From Achromobacter kerstersii (GTDB taxonomy: Bacteria > Pseudomonadota > Gammaproteobacteria > Burkholderiales > Burkholderiaceae_B): 64,000 nucleotides of DNA. Below are positions 43,653 to 52,080 of this stretch, in pieces. The position numbers were made by a program, and so were the translations under genes. The DNA lies in the NCBI RefSeq assembly GCF_902859595.1, contig NZ_CADIJQ010000010.1, forward strand, positions 186,001 to 250,000. The letters run 5' to 3'. The notes below the pieces were generated by a model, which saw only the letters and a program-made list of their open reading frames with translations, was not told the origin of the DNA and ran no database searches. Each line of letters begins with the position of its first letter. Positions within the stretch are counted from its first letter, which is position 1.

Positions 43653-45257
43653 TTACTCCATATAGGCGAAGTCAAATACCGTATGACCCCCCTGATGGTG
43701 CCAATGGTGCATTGAAGCATGACGCTTCCTCAGGAAGCTTGCGTAGTGGATTTCGCCGTCCGTTTCAACGTAAGTGGACGGCGTGAGCTCTTCGATGCGG
43801 TTGAGCGACACGCCCTTTCCGTAGTGGCAAAAGCCCTGGTACTGGGCGCAGCGGATCACCTCTCCGCTAGGCGACACAACGATTCCCGCGTTGCGGGCCC
43901 GCATGGGGTTGCGAACGATGGGGTTGCAGGCGTGAGGCGTCCACTCGGTCGAGCGCGGCGAATCCGAGAAAAATGCGAAAAGCTCGTCGCAATGGCTTTG
44001 GCCATCTGTTCGATCAATATTCGTTAATAACCACCAGTATTCTCCGTGTTTAAAAATAATAGTATCCACGGCGGATATATTGGTCATTAACGTGACATCC
44101 AATTCCCATTTAAGCGGAAATTCAGTGCACTTCCACAGCTCTATACTGCGATTTCCGCACGTCTCCGGCACCATGTACGTGACGCCTTCGTGCTCAAAAA
44201 TATACGGAAAAGATAAATGATAGGGCAGGTTCAGCGCCGTGCCCAACAGCCGGAAAGCCCCGTCGGAGTAGGTCGCAACGGAAATTGTGCCCTTGCGGGA
44301 AGTGAAGTCGTAATCTTCAAAAAATATATAAGGTTTTTTATCGTGCGTATAAACAAACGGATCTGCGAAGAACCTGCCTTTTGGAGGTTGCAGCACCATG
44401 GCTTCGGATACCACCGCCTGTTGGCGGGATGACGGGAACATACCAATCCGCCATCGCACATTGCGTTTCATGATGCGCCGCACAATCAAATCCGAAATTA
44501 ACCAGGCTTGCCGCGCAATATACGAAGCGCTGTCCCACTCCGCCGGGTCGCCCCGCCGAGGCCCGCTCATGATCTGCATCTCGGGCGTGGCAACGGCTTG
44601 CCTGGCCCGCGCCAGCGCCTGCAACGCGTCGTAGACCATGAAATTTCCCAGGCTGAATGCGCGGGCCTGATTTTTCAGCCAGAACACTTCCGTGTTGAAA
44701 CTGCGCTGGTCCAGCAGTTCGTCCTGATCGGCTTCCGGCCCGACGCGCCAGAGTTTCACCGTGGTGTGATCCTCGCGCTGATAGACCTCCCAAAATCCGG
44801 CGTAGCGGCTGGTCGACACGGCAATGTCGGAATAACTCAGCTGCCAGACCCCCAAACGCGCCCACCCCGTCATTTGCGCGCGTGTGGCCAGCGACGCTCC
44901 CAAGGTGATCACCAGGTCCAGCCCCAACGCCTCCACCGCCTCTTGCGCCCCCGCATCGGGCTCGCCCGGCTCAAGCGGCAACACCGGCGTACTGGCCGGC
45001 AGGCTCTGGCGCAGATCACGGCAGTCCGCCAGCATCTGCCGCTGCTTGAGTGGCAGCATGCGGGCCTCTAGGCGCGACAAGGTGCCGAACAACGCCCTCA
45101 TCCCCAGCCTTGGCCCTTTGGTGACGCCCGCCGCCGTCATCACCAGCACCGCGGACATGACGAAGTCCTGACTATGGATCAGCCAGTCAACCATCTCATG
45201 CATCCAGCCGGGTTGCTCATACCCGTCAACCAGCAGTCCCACTCGGTAGGTCTTCAT
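43653..45257 (-). CDS. Formyltransferase-like plus GINT1-like beta-propeller protein, putative glycosyltransferase
   Basis: 534 aa from the ATG at 45257, with AGGAGCAGGA upstream. Residues 1 to about 210 resemble formyltransferase-fold domains found fused to GINT1-like modules (LDLVITLGASLATRAQMTGW, then LGVWQLSYSD and AGFWEVYQRE), but the Asn/His catalytic residues of formyltransferases are not evident. Residues about 255-534 match glucosamine-inositolphosphorylceramide-transferase-1-like propellers: WRIGMFPSS, FFADPFVYTHDKKPYIFFED, LPYHLSFPYIFEHEGVTYMV, ISAVDTIIFKHGEYWWLLTN. The second half is visibly AT-richer with different codon use, which suggests transfer or mosaic origin. It may add a sugar to the polymer or a lipid; the acceptor is unknown. 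Confidence 0.65.
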   Translation of the reverse strand: MKTYRVGLLVDGYEQPGWMHEMVDWLIHSQDFVMSAVLVMTAAGVTKGPRLGMRALFGTLSRLEARMLPLKQRQMLADCRDLRQSLPASTPVLPLEPGEPDAGAQEAVEALGLDLVITLGASLATRAQMTGWARLGVWQLSYSDIAVSTSRYAGFWEVYQREDHTTVKLWRVGPEADQDELLDQRSFNTEVFWLKNQARAFSLGNFMVYDALQALARARQAVATPEMQIMSGPRRGDPAEWDSASYIARQAWLISDLIVRRIMKRNVRWRIGMFPSSRQQAVVSEAMVLQPPKGRFFADPFVYTHDKKPYIFFEDYDFTSRKGTISVATYSDGAFRLLGTALNLPYHLSFPYIFEHEGVTYMVPETCGNRSIELWKCTEFPLKWELDVTLMTNISAVDTIIFKHGEYWWLLTNIDRTDGQSHCDELFAFFSDSPRSTEWTPHACNPIVRNPMRARNAGIVVSPSGEVIRCAQYQGFCHYGKGVSLNRIEELTPSTYVETDGEIHYASFLRKRHASMHHWHHQGGHTVFDFAYME

Positions 45258-45606
45258 TTTGTCCTGCTCCTGTGTCAGGGCGTGCGGTTCGCCGGGGCTA
45301 CGCATAGGTCTTCGCGCTGATACTGATGCGTTTTCGCCCTGCCTTCCAGACCACATTCATCCTAGGGCGGCCGTCCGAGGACAAACGATTCACCTACCCC
45401 CCTGTGACCGACGCCCGGCTCGTCCGACCGCGCGAGCCGCCTCATCCATCTGAGCTACCTGTCCCGGTGCGTCAGTACCTGAAGGGTGCACATCGTGGAA
45501 CCACGCGGGAACGTTAGGGGTAAACCCTATTGGGGATAGCCGAGGCTCGCGTCTCCTTCATCCCTCACGCATAATGATTTTTAAACGAACGTTTGAATTC
45601 AACCAT
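45258..45606. other. Divergent intergenic region before the PsrA-like gene
   Basis: 349 bp between the minus-strand GINT1-like gene and the plus-strand TetR gene. It holds a tRNA-like but non-functional block (45379-45464), an inverted repeat TAGGG-GTAAA-CCCTA at 45515-45529, and the PsrA-type operator near its right end. No protein-coding gene is supported. Confidence 0.55.
45570..45594 (+). promoter_or_regulatory. PsrA-type operator and -10 of the TetR gene
   Basis: AAACGAACGTTT (45583-45594) fits AAAC-N4-GTTT, the core of the Pseudomonas PsrA site, and is followed by G as in that consensus. It starts 8 bases after a CATAAT -10 hexamer (45570-45575), so a bound repressor would cover the transcription start. 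No good -35 is seen. Autorepression is inferred. Confidence 0.6.
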
Positions 45607-46278
45607 ATGCAAGAAATCAGAACACCCAACACTCGCGAAACCATCCTCGACACGGCCGAGGCCCTGTTTGCGCAACAAGGTCATGACGGCACGTCGATGC
45701 GTCAAATCACCGGCGCGGCAGGCGTCAACCTGGCTTCGGTGAACTACCACTTCGGCTCGAAGGAGTCACTCGTGCAGGCGGTGCTCAAACGCCGCCTGGA
45801 AGTCCTGAATCACGAGCGCCTGCGCCTGTTGGACGAACTTGAGGCGCAATCCGGCGGCAAGCCCTTGAAGCCGTCGCAAATCGTCGACGCCTTCTTCGGC
45901 ACCCTCTTGCGCCTGGCCGCCGATCCAGCCCAGGCAGGCAGCACGTTCCTGCCCCTGCTGGAACGCACCATGACCGACCCGTCTGACTTCATCCGCGCGC
46001 TATTCGCCGAGGAATACGCGGATGTGCTCGAGCGCTACCGCAACGCCCTCTTTGCCGCGCTGCCCGATGTGCCCAAGGCGGAAATCATGTGGCGCTTTCA
46101 ATTCATGTTGGGCGCGACGTCCTACGCCATCATCGGCACCGACCTGCTGCGCTCCGTGACGGGAATGACGGTTGATGAATCCGAACAGCCCAACAACCCC
46201 GAACTGCTGCTGCCGCGCCTGATGAGCTTCCTGCTGGGCGGCCTGCGCGCGCCGTTGCCGCCGGTGGCGGGCACCTAG
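45607..46278 (+). CDS. psrA: TetR-family regulator of fatty-acid metabolism, PsrA-like
   Basis: 223 aa from the ATG at 45607; an ATG at 45574 is rejected because the operator would then be coding. The N-terminal HTH reads TRETILDTAEALFAQQG and TSMRQITGAAGVNLASVNYH, followed by FGSKESLVQAV, closely like Pseudomonas PsrA. The ligand domain includes MWRFQFMLGATSYAI, which aligns with the PsrA segment WRVHFMLGAAAF. PsrA binds long-chain fatty acids and derepresses beta-oxidation genes. The gene heads a run of fad genes on the same strand, 72 bp before fadE. Confidence 0.85.
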   Translation: MQEIRTPNTRETILDTAEALFAQQGHDGTSMRQITGAAGVNLASVNYHFGSKESLVQAVLKRRLEVLNHERLRLLDELEAQSGGKPLKPSQIVDAFFGTLLRLAADPAQAGSTFLPLLERTMTDPSDFIRALFAEEYADVLERYRNALFAALPDVPKAEIMWRFQFMLGATSYAIIGTDLLRSVTGMTVDESEQPNNPELLLPRLMSFLLGGLRAPLPPVAGT

Positions 46279-46350
46279 CCGCGCCGCCCGGGCGGCGGCA
46301 AGGACAGCGGCAAAGACAGAACAAGACAGAACCCCTACGGAGACAAAGAA

Positions 46351-48699
46351 ATGAACGCAGTCATCCTCGCGCTGGTCGTCATCGCGCTCCTTGCCATCAT
46401 CGTGTTGGCCGTGCGGCCCGTGCGCCGCGCACTGCTGTCGGCGCCGATCTTCAATCTGTACCGCAAGGTGCTGCCGCAGATGTCCGACACCGAGCGCGAT
46501 GCGCTGGAAGCCGGCACCGTGTGGTGGGAAGGGGAATTGTTCCGCGGCCGGCCCGACTGGAGCCGCCTGCTGGCCTATCCACGTCCGCAGCTGACTGCCG
46601 AAGAACAGCACTTTCTGGACAATCAGGCCGAAGAGGCCTGCCGCATGGTCAACGACTGGAGCGTCACGCAGGAACGCTACGATCTGCCGGCCGACGTCTG
46701 GAACTATCTGAAGACCCAGGGCTTTCTGGGCATGATCATCCCCAAGGAATACGGCGGCTTGGCGTTCTCGGCCTATGCCCACTCCGAAATCGTGACCAAG
46801 TTGTCCACGCGCTCGTCCGCGCTGGCCGTCTCGGTGATGGTGCCCAACTCGCTCGGCCCGGCCGAGCTGCTGCTGCACTACGGCACCGAAGAACAAAAGA
46901 ACCACTACCTGCCGCGTCTGGCGCGCGGTGAAGACGTACCCGCCTTCGCGCTGACCAGCCCCTGGGCCGGGTCGGACGCCGCCGCCATTCCCGACAGCGG
47001 CATTATTTGCAAAGGCGAATGGCAAGGCCGCGAAGTGCTCGGCATGCGCGTCACCTGGGACAAGCGCTACATCACGCTGGCGCCCGTTTGCACGTTGCTG
47101 GGGCTGGCGTTTCGCCTGTACGACCCCGACGGCCTGTTGGGCGGCAAGAAAGACCTGGGCATCACGTGCGCGCTGGTGCCGCACGACCACCCTGGCGTGG
47201 ACACCGGCCGCCGCCACTTCCCGCTGAACGCCATGTTCATGAACGGGCCGACCCGCGGCGATGACGTCTTCATGCCGCTGGACTTCATCATCGGCGGCCC
47301 CGCCATGGCCGGCCAAGGCTGGCGCATGCTGATGGAATGCCTGGCCGCCGGCCGCTCGATTTCGCTGCCCTCTTCCAACACCGGCATGTCCAAGCTGACG
47401 GCGCGCGCCGTGGGCGGCTACGCCCGCGTGCGCAGCCAGTTCCGCATGCCGGTTGGCAAGTTCGAAGGCGTGGAAGAAGCGCTGGCCCGCATCGGCGGCA
47501 ACACCTACATGATGGACGCCGCGCGCAGCATGACGGCGGGCGCGGTGGACCTGGGCGAGAAGCCTTCGGTGGTATCGGCCATCGTCAAATACCACGTCAC
47601 CGAACGCGCGCGCCAGGTCGTCAATGACGGCATGGACGTGATTGGCGGCAAGGGCATCTGCCTGGGCCCCAACAACTTCCTGGGCCGCGCGTATCAGCAG
47701 ATTCCCATCGGCATCACGGTCGAAGGCGCAAACATTCTCACGCGCAGCCTGATCATCTTTGGCCAGGGCGCCATCCGCTGCCATCCGTACGTGCTGGCGG
47801 AAATGCGCGCCGCGCAATCGCCGGATCGCAAGCAAGGCCTGACCGATTTCGACACCGCCTTCTGGGGCCACGTGGGCTTTGTCGTGCGCAACAAGCTGCG
47901 CGCGTTGGGCACCGCACTGACCGGCGCGCGGTTCGTCACCGTGAACGCCGATGTCGCACCCGGCATGAAGCGCTACTACCAACTGCTTAGCCGCTATTCC
48001 GCCGCGTTCGCACTGCTGGCCGATACATCGATGCTGGTGCTGGGCGGCAGCCTGAAGCGTCGCGAGCGGCTGTCGGCGCGCTTAGGCGACGTGCTGTCGC
48101 AGATGTACCTGGTGAGCGCCACGCTCAAGCGCTATGAAGATGAAGGCCGCCAAGCTGCCGATGCGCCGCTTGCGCACTGGTCCATTCAAGACGCGCTGTA
48201 CAAGTTGCAGGAAGCCATTAATGGCGTGCTGGAAAACTATCCCAACCGATTCGTGGCCTGGGGCCTTGCCCGCATCATCTTCCCGTGGGGCCGCACGCAG
48301 ATGCTGCCTTCTGACCAGTTGGGTCAGGATGTGGCGCGGCTCTTGATCAACCCCTGCGACACGCGAGACCGCCTGACCGCCGGCTGCCATTTGCCCGCCA
48401 CCGAAGACGAACCCGTGGGCGCGATCGAACAGGCGCTGACCGCAACGCTGGACGCCGAACCCATCGAAGCCAAGATCCGCGAACTGGAAAAGCGTGGCGC
48501 GCTGGAAGGCAACCCCCAAGCCAACGTGCGCGATATTGCCGATGCCGCGTTCGCCATGGGCGGCATCACGGCGGAAGAATATACGGTTGTAAAACGCCGC
48601 AACCGGTTGCGCGATGCCGTCGTGAAAGTGGATGATTTCCCCTTTGATCTTGGCGCATCGGACGCAATCAAGCCTGCGGCCGAACGCAAGGTCGCTTAA
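46351..48699 (+). CDS. fadE: Acyl-CoA dehydrogenase, FadE (YafH) type
   Basis: 782 aa, the large FadE class (E. coli FadE is 814 aa). An N-terminal membrane segment (residues about 2-25, VILALVVIALLAIIVLAV) precedes the dehydrogenase domain: GFLGMIIPKEYGGLAFSAYA, FALTSPWAGSDAAAIPDSGI and RSISLPSSNTGMSKLTARAV. The C-terminal third is the DUF1974 extension. It introduces the alpha-beta double bond into acyl-CoA, passing electrons to ETF. GGAGACAAAG precedes the ATG, and fadI follows 12 bp later. Confidence 0.93.
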   Translation: MNAVILALVVIALLAIIVLAVRPVRRALLSAPIFNLYRKVLPQMSDTERDALEAGTVWWEGELFRGRPDWSRLLAYPRPQLTAEEQHFLDNQAEEACRMVNDWSVTQERYDLPADVWNYLKTQGFLGMIIPKEYGGLAFSAYAHSEIVTKLSTRSSALAVSVMVPNSLGPAELLLHYGTEEQKNHYLPRLARGEDVPAFALTSPWAGSDAAAIPDSGIICKGEWQGREVLGMRVTWDKRYITLAPVCTLLGLAFRLYDPDGLLGGKKDLGITCALVPHDHPGVDTGRRHFPLNAMFMNGPTRGDDVFMPLDFIIGGPAMAGQGWRMLMECLAAGRSISLPSSNTGMSKLTARAVGGYARVRSQFRMPVGKFEGVEEALARIGGNTYMMDAARSMTAGAVDLGEKPSVVSAIVKYHVTERARQVVNDGMDVIGGKGICLGPNNFLGRAYQQIPIGITVEGANILTRSLIIFGQGAIRCHPYVLAEMRAAQSPDRKQGLTDFDTAFWGHVGFVVRNKLRALGTALTGARFVTVNADVAPGMKRYYQLLSRYSAAFALLADTSMLVLGGSLKRRERLSARLGDVLSQMYLVSATLKRYEDEGRQAADAPLAHWSIQDALYKLQEAINGVLENYPNRFVAWGLARIIFPWGRTQMLPSDQLGQDVARLLINPCDTRDRLTAGCHLPATEDEPVGAIEQALTATLDAEPIEAKIRELEKRGALEGNPQANVRDIADAAFAMGGITAEEYTVVKRRNRLRDAVVKVDDFPFDLGASDAIKPAAERKVA

Positions 48700-48711
48700 G
48701 GGAGGGTACGG

Positions 48712-50007
48712 ATGGCATTCAAACCGGTTTACGTCGTTGACGGCGCCCGCACTCCATTCCTGAAAGCCCGCACCGGGCCAGGGCCTTTTTCCGCCGGCGA
48801 CCTGGCGGTGCAAGCGGGCCGCGGCCTGCTGCTGCGCCAGCCCTATGCGCCCGCTGACCTGGACGAGGTCATCATCGGCTGCGCGGCCCCCTCGCCCGAT
48901 GAAGTCAACATCGGCCGTGTGATCGCGCTGCGCCTGGGTTGCGGCAACAAAGTGCCCGGCTGGACGGTGATGCGCAACTGCGCATCCGGCATGCAGGCAT
49001 TGGATTCCGGCATCGCCAACATCCAGTCCGGCCGCTCGCAATTGGTGCTGGCCGGCGGCACCGACGCGCTGTCGCGTGCGCCGCTGTTGTTCTCAGACGA
49101 CATGGTGCGCTGGCTCGCGGGCTGGTACGCGGCGCGCGGCGTGGGCGCAAAACTGGCGGCGCTGCGCGGCTTCAAGTTGAAAAATCTGGCGCCCGTCATC
49201 GGTCTGCTCAAAGGCTTGACGGACCCCGTCGTGGGCCTGTCGATGGGGCAGACCGCCGAGAACGTCGCGACCCGCTTCGGCATCGACCGCGCCGCCATGG
49301 ACGCCTACGCGGCCAGCAGCCATCGCCGTGCGCTGGCCGCCCGCGCCGCCGGCGCCATGACCGAAATTACCCCGCTGATCGACACGCAAGGCAAGCTCTA
49401 CCCCGACGATGACGGCGTGCGCGAAGATTCAACGCCAGAAAAATTGGCCAAGCTCAAGCCCGTGTTCGACAAGCCCTGGGGCAACATCACCGCCGGCAAC
49501 AGCTCGCAAGTGACGGACGGCGCGGCCATGCTCGTGCTGGCCTCCGAAGAAGCCGTCGCCAAATGGAACCTGCGCCCCATCGGCCGCATTGTCGACAGCC
49601 AGTGGGCCGGCCTGGACCCGGCGCAGATGGGGCTGGGTCCGGTGCATGCCGCCACGCCCATCCTGCAACGCCACGGCCTGGGCTTGAACGACCTGGACTT
49701 GTGGGAAATCAACGAGGCGTTCGCCGCCCAAGTGCTAGGCTGCCTGGCAGCATGGCAAGACGACGCCTATTGCCAAGAACACTTCGGTACGCCAGCATGG
49801 GGGCCACTCGACCCCGACAAACTCAACGTGGACGGCGGCGCCATTGCGATCGGGCACCCCGTGGGCGCTTCCGGCGCCCGCATCGTGCTGCACTTGCTTG
49901 ACGCCCTGAAGCGCCGAGGCGCCAAGCGCGGCATGGCCGCCATCTGCATCGGCGGCGGACAAGGCGGTGCGATGCTGGTTGAAACCCTGGACGAGGACCG
50001 CCCATGA
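48712..50007 (+). CDS. fadI: 3-ketoacyl-CoA thiolase, FadI-like
   Basis: 431 aa thiolase. The active Cys is in VMRNCASGMQALDSG near residue 93, the His in GGAIAIGHPVGASGARI, and the second Cys in CIGGGQGGAML near the C-terminus. It cleaves 3-ketoacyl-CoA with CoA to acetyl-CoA and a shortened acyl-CoA. The length and N-terminus (PVYVVDGARTPFLKART) fit the FadI branch rather than the FadA branch (about 390 aa). It overlaps the fadJ-like gene as ATGA (50004-50007), as expected for subunits made together. Confidence 0.9.
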   Translation: MAFKPVYVVDGARTPFLKARTGPGPFSAGDLAVQAGRGLLLRQPYAPADLDEVIIGCAAPSPDEVNIGRVIALRLGCGNKVPGWTVMRNCASGMQALDSGIANIQSGRSQLVLAGGTDALSRAPLLFSDDMVRWLAGWYAARGVGAKLAALRGFKLKNLAPVIGLLKGLTDPVVGLSMGQTAENVATRFGIDRAAMDAYAASSHRRALAARAAGAMTEITPLIDTQGKLYPDDDGVREDSTPEKLAKLKPVFDKPWGNITAGNSSQVTDGAAMLVLASEEAVAKWNLRPIGRIVDSQWAGLDPAQMGLGPVHAATPILQRHGLGLNDLDLWEINEAFAAQVLGCLAAWQDDAYCQEHFGTPAWGPLDPDKLNVDGGAIAIGHPVGASGARIVLHLLDALKRRGAKRGMAAICIGGGQGGAMLVETLDEDRP

Positions 50008-51938
50008 CGACACTGGACACGCTTTCCCACTGGCGCCTGGACCGCGACCCTGACGGCCTGGCCTGGCTGACGTTCGACCGCGCGGGCAGCGCCGTCAACG
50101 CGCTGTCGGCCGACACCATGACCGAGCTTGGCATCGTGCTGGACGCGCTGGACGCCGCGCCGCCCCCGGGCTTGATCATTCAATCCGGCAAGTCCACGGG
50201 CTTCATCGTGGGCGCCGACGTCAACGAATTCGCCAGCCTGGATACCCCCGAACAAGCGCGCGCGCTGGTGGCTCGCGGCTGGAATCTGTTCAAGCGGCTG
50301 GCCGCCGTGCGCTACCCCACGCTGGCGCTGATCCAGGGCCACTGCCTGGGCGGCGGACTGGAACTGGCGCTGGCCTGCCGCTACCGGCTGGTGGCGGACC
50401 AACCCGGCACTTCCCTCGCGTTGCCCGAAGTGATGCTGGGCATCTTCCCCGGCTGGGGCGGCATGCTGCGGCTGCCGCAGGTGATTGGCGCGCCCGCCGC
50501 ACTGGACATGATGCTGACCGGCCGCGGCGCGGATGCGCGCCGCGCGGCCGCATTGGGCTTGGCCGATGCGCGGGTGCCGCCGCGTTTGCTGCTCGCGGCC
50601 GCCCGCCAGACGGTGCTGTCGAAAAAGCCGCCGCGCCGCGCACGCGGCTTCGGTGCGCTGGCCAATCTCTGGCCGTTGAAATTGCTCGTCGCCAACCGCG
50701 CCCGCAAGCAGATTGCCGCCAAGGACCCCTTGGGCCACTACCCCGCCGCGCCCGCCATCGTGACGCTGTGGGAAAAGCATGGCGGCAATGCGCTGCAAGC
50801 ACCAGAACTTATCGACGGCATCATCTCGTCCGACACCGCCCGCAATCTGCTGCGCGTGTTCCGCCTGCAAGAACGCCTGAAGGCGAACGGCAAACAACCG
50901 GGCGTGACGCCTGCACGCCACGTGCATGTGGTGGGCGCGGGCGTGATGGGCGGCGACATCGCTGCGTGGTGCGCGCTCAAGGGCATGACCGTCACGTTGC
51001 AAGACCAGGACATGGCGCGCATTGCGCCCGCCATCAAGCGCGCGGCCACGCTGTATGCGCGCCGGTTGAAAGACCCGCGTCTGGCGCGCGCCGCGTTTGA
51101 CCGGCTGATCCCCGACCCTGCTGGCGGCGGCGTGCCGCTGGCCGACGTCATCATCGAAGCCATCAGCGAACAGCCCGAAGCCAAGCGCGCGCTGTACGCC
51201 TCGCTGGAACCGCGCATGAAGGCCGGCGCGCTGCTGGCCACCAACACGTCCAGCCTGTCACTCGAAACGCTGCGCACGGGACTCACCCGCCCCGAGCGTC
51301 TGGTCGGCATTCATTTCTTCAACCCGGTGGCGAAGATGCCGTTGGTGGAAGTCGTGCATGCCGAGGGCGATGCCGGCGACGCCACGGCACGTGCCTGCGC
51401 GTTCGTCGGCCAGATCGACAAGCTTGCGCTGCCCGTCAAGAGCGCGCCCGGCTTTCTGGTCAACGCGGTGCTGGCGCCCTACATGCTGCAAGCCATGCGC
51501 AGTGTGGATGAAGGCATCGCGCCCGAAACCATCGACGCCGCCATGGTGGCCTTCGGCATGCCGATGGGGCCATTGGAATTGGCCGACACGGTGGGCCTGG
51601 ACATCGCGCGCGCCGCAGGCGAAGAACTGGCCGGCGGCGCCGAACCCCCGCGATGCCTGGCCGAACGGCTGGCGCGCGGCGATCTCGGCAAAAAAAGCGG
51701 CAAGGGCTTCTACACATGGCGCGACGGCAAGCCGGTCAAGCAAGGCGGGGCCAGCCCCGCCGCCGCGCCCGCAGGTTTGGCGGAGCGCCTGATTCAGCCC
51801 CTGGTGGACGCCACCCGTCAGCGCGTGCAAGCCGGCGTCGTCGCCGATGCCGATCTGGCCGACGCCGGTGTGATTTTCGGAACAGGGTTCGCGCCATTCA
51901 CGGGCGGCCCCTTGCATTACCAAGGCAGCAATGCGTAG
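50004..51938 (+). CDS. fadJ: Bifunctional enoyl-CoA hydratase / 3-hydroxyacyl-CoA dehydrogenase, FadJ/FadB type
   Basis: 644 aa; enoyl-CoA hydratase at the N-terminus (SGKSTGFIVGADVNEFA, IQGHCLGGGLELALACRYRL with the oxyanion-hole segment, PEVMLGIFPGWGGMLRLPQV) and 3-hydroxyacyl-CoA dehydrogenase from about residue 305 (HVVGAGVMGGDIAAWCALKG, then NTSSLSLETL and GIHFFNPVAKMPLVEVVHAE). It performs hydration and oxidation in beta-oxidation and should associate with the FadI-like thiolase. At 644 aa it is shorter than E. coli FadJ (714). A tandem 12-13 bp repeat follows its stop codon. Confidence 0.9.
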   Translation: MTTLDTLSHWRLDRDPDGLAWLTFDRAGSAVNALSADTMTELGIVLDALDAAPPPGLIIQSGKSTGFIVGADVNEFASLDTPEQARALVARGWNLFKRLAAVRYPTLALIQGHCLGGGLELALACRYRLVADQPGTSLALPEVMLGIFPGWGGMLRLPQVIGAPAALDMMLTGRGADARRAAALGLADARVPPRLLLAAARQTVLSKKPPRRARGFGALANLWPLKLLVANRARKQIAAKDPLGHYPAAPAIVTLWEKHGGNALQAPELIDGIISSDTARNLLRVFRLQERLKANGKQPGVTPARHVHVVGAGVMGGDIAAWCALKGMTVTLQDQDMARIAPAIKRAATLYARRLKDPRLARAAFDRLIPDPAGGGVPLADVIIEAISEQPEAKRALYASLEPRMKAGALLATNTSSLSLETLRTGLTRPERLVGIHFFNPVAKMPLVEVVHAEGDAGDATARACAFVGQIDKLALPVKSAPGFLVNAVLAPYMLQAMRSVDEGIAPETIDAAMVAFGMPMGPLELADTVGLDIARAAGEELAGGAEPPRCLAERLARGDLGKKSGKGFYTWRDGKPVKQGGASPAAAPAGLAERLIQPLVDATRQRVQAGVVADADLADAGVIFGTGFAPFTGGPLHYQGSNA

Positions 51939-51940
51939 TA

Positions 51941-52001
51941 CCACGGCAAAACCCGCGGCAAAAGCCCACGGCAGAACCCGCGGCAAAAACCCGCAGCAAA
52001 A
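51941..52001. repeat. Five imperfect 11-13 bp tandem repeats
   Basis: Units resembling CCCGCGGCAAAA occupy 51941-51951, 51952-51964, 51965-51976, 51977-51989 and 51990-52001, starting two bases after the fadJ stop codon. They are not in a supported gene. They could affect mRNA 3' structure or simply reflect slippage. Confidence 0.7.
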
Positions 52002-52080
52002 CGGCTCACGCCGATTAGACCGGCCAGCATGCAGACCGGCAGTGGAATAGAGACATCATCCAACTCGAGGAGGCAGTACC

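Noticed and set aside
45379-45464. Functional tRNA gene on the minus strand
   Set aside because: The D-arm text and acceptor pairing look tRNA-like, but there is no GGTTCGAATC-type T arm, no 7-base anticodon loop and a D-stem mismatch. Kept only as a possible relic.
46000-47982. 660-codon minus-strand frame across fadE
   Set aside because: Antisense to a clear FadE-type dehydrogenase; composition typical of a GC-rich shadow.
51941-52001. CRISPR array
   Set aside because: Units are only 11-13 bp, contiguous and without spacers; no cas genes are present.
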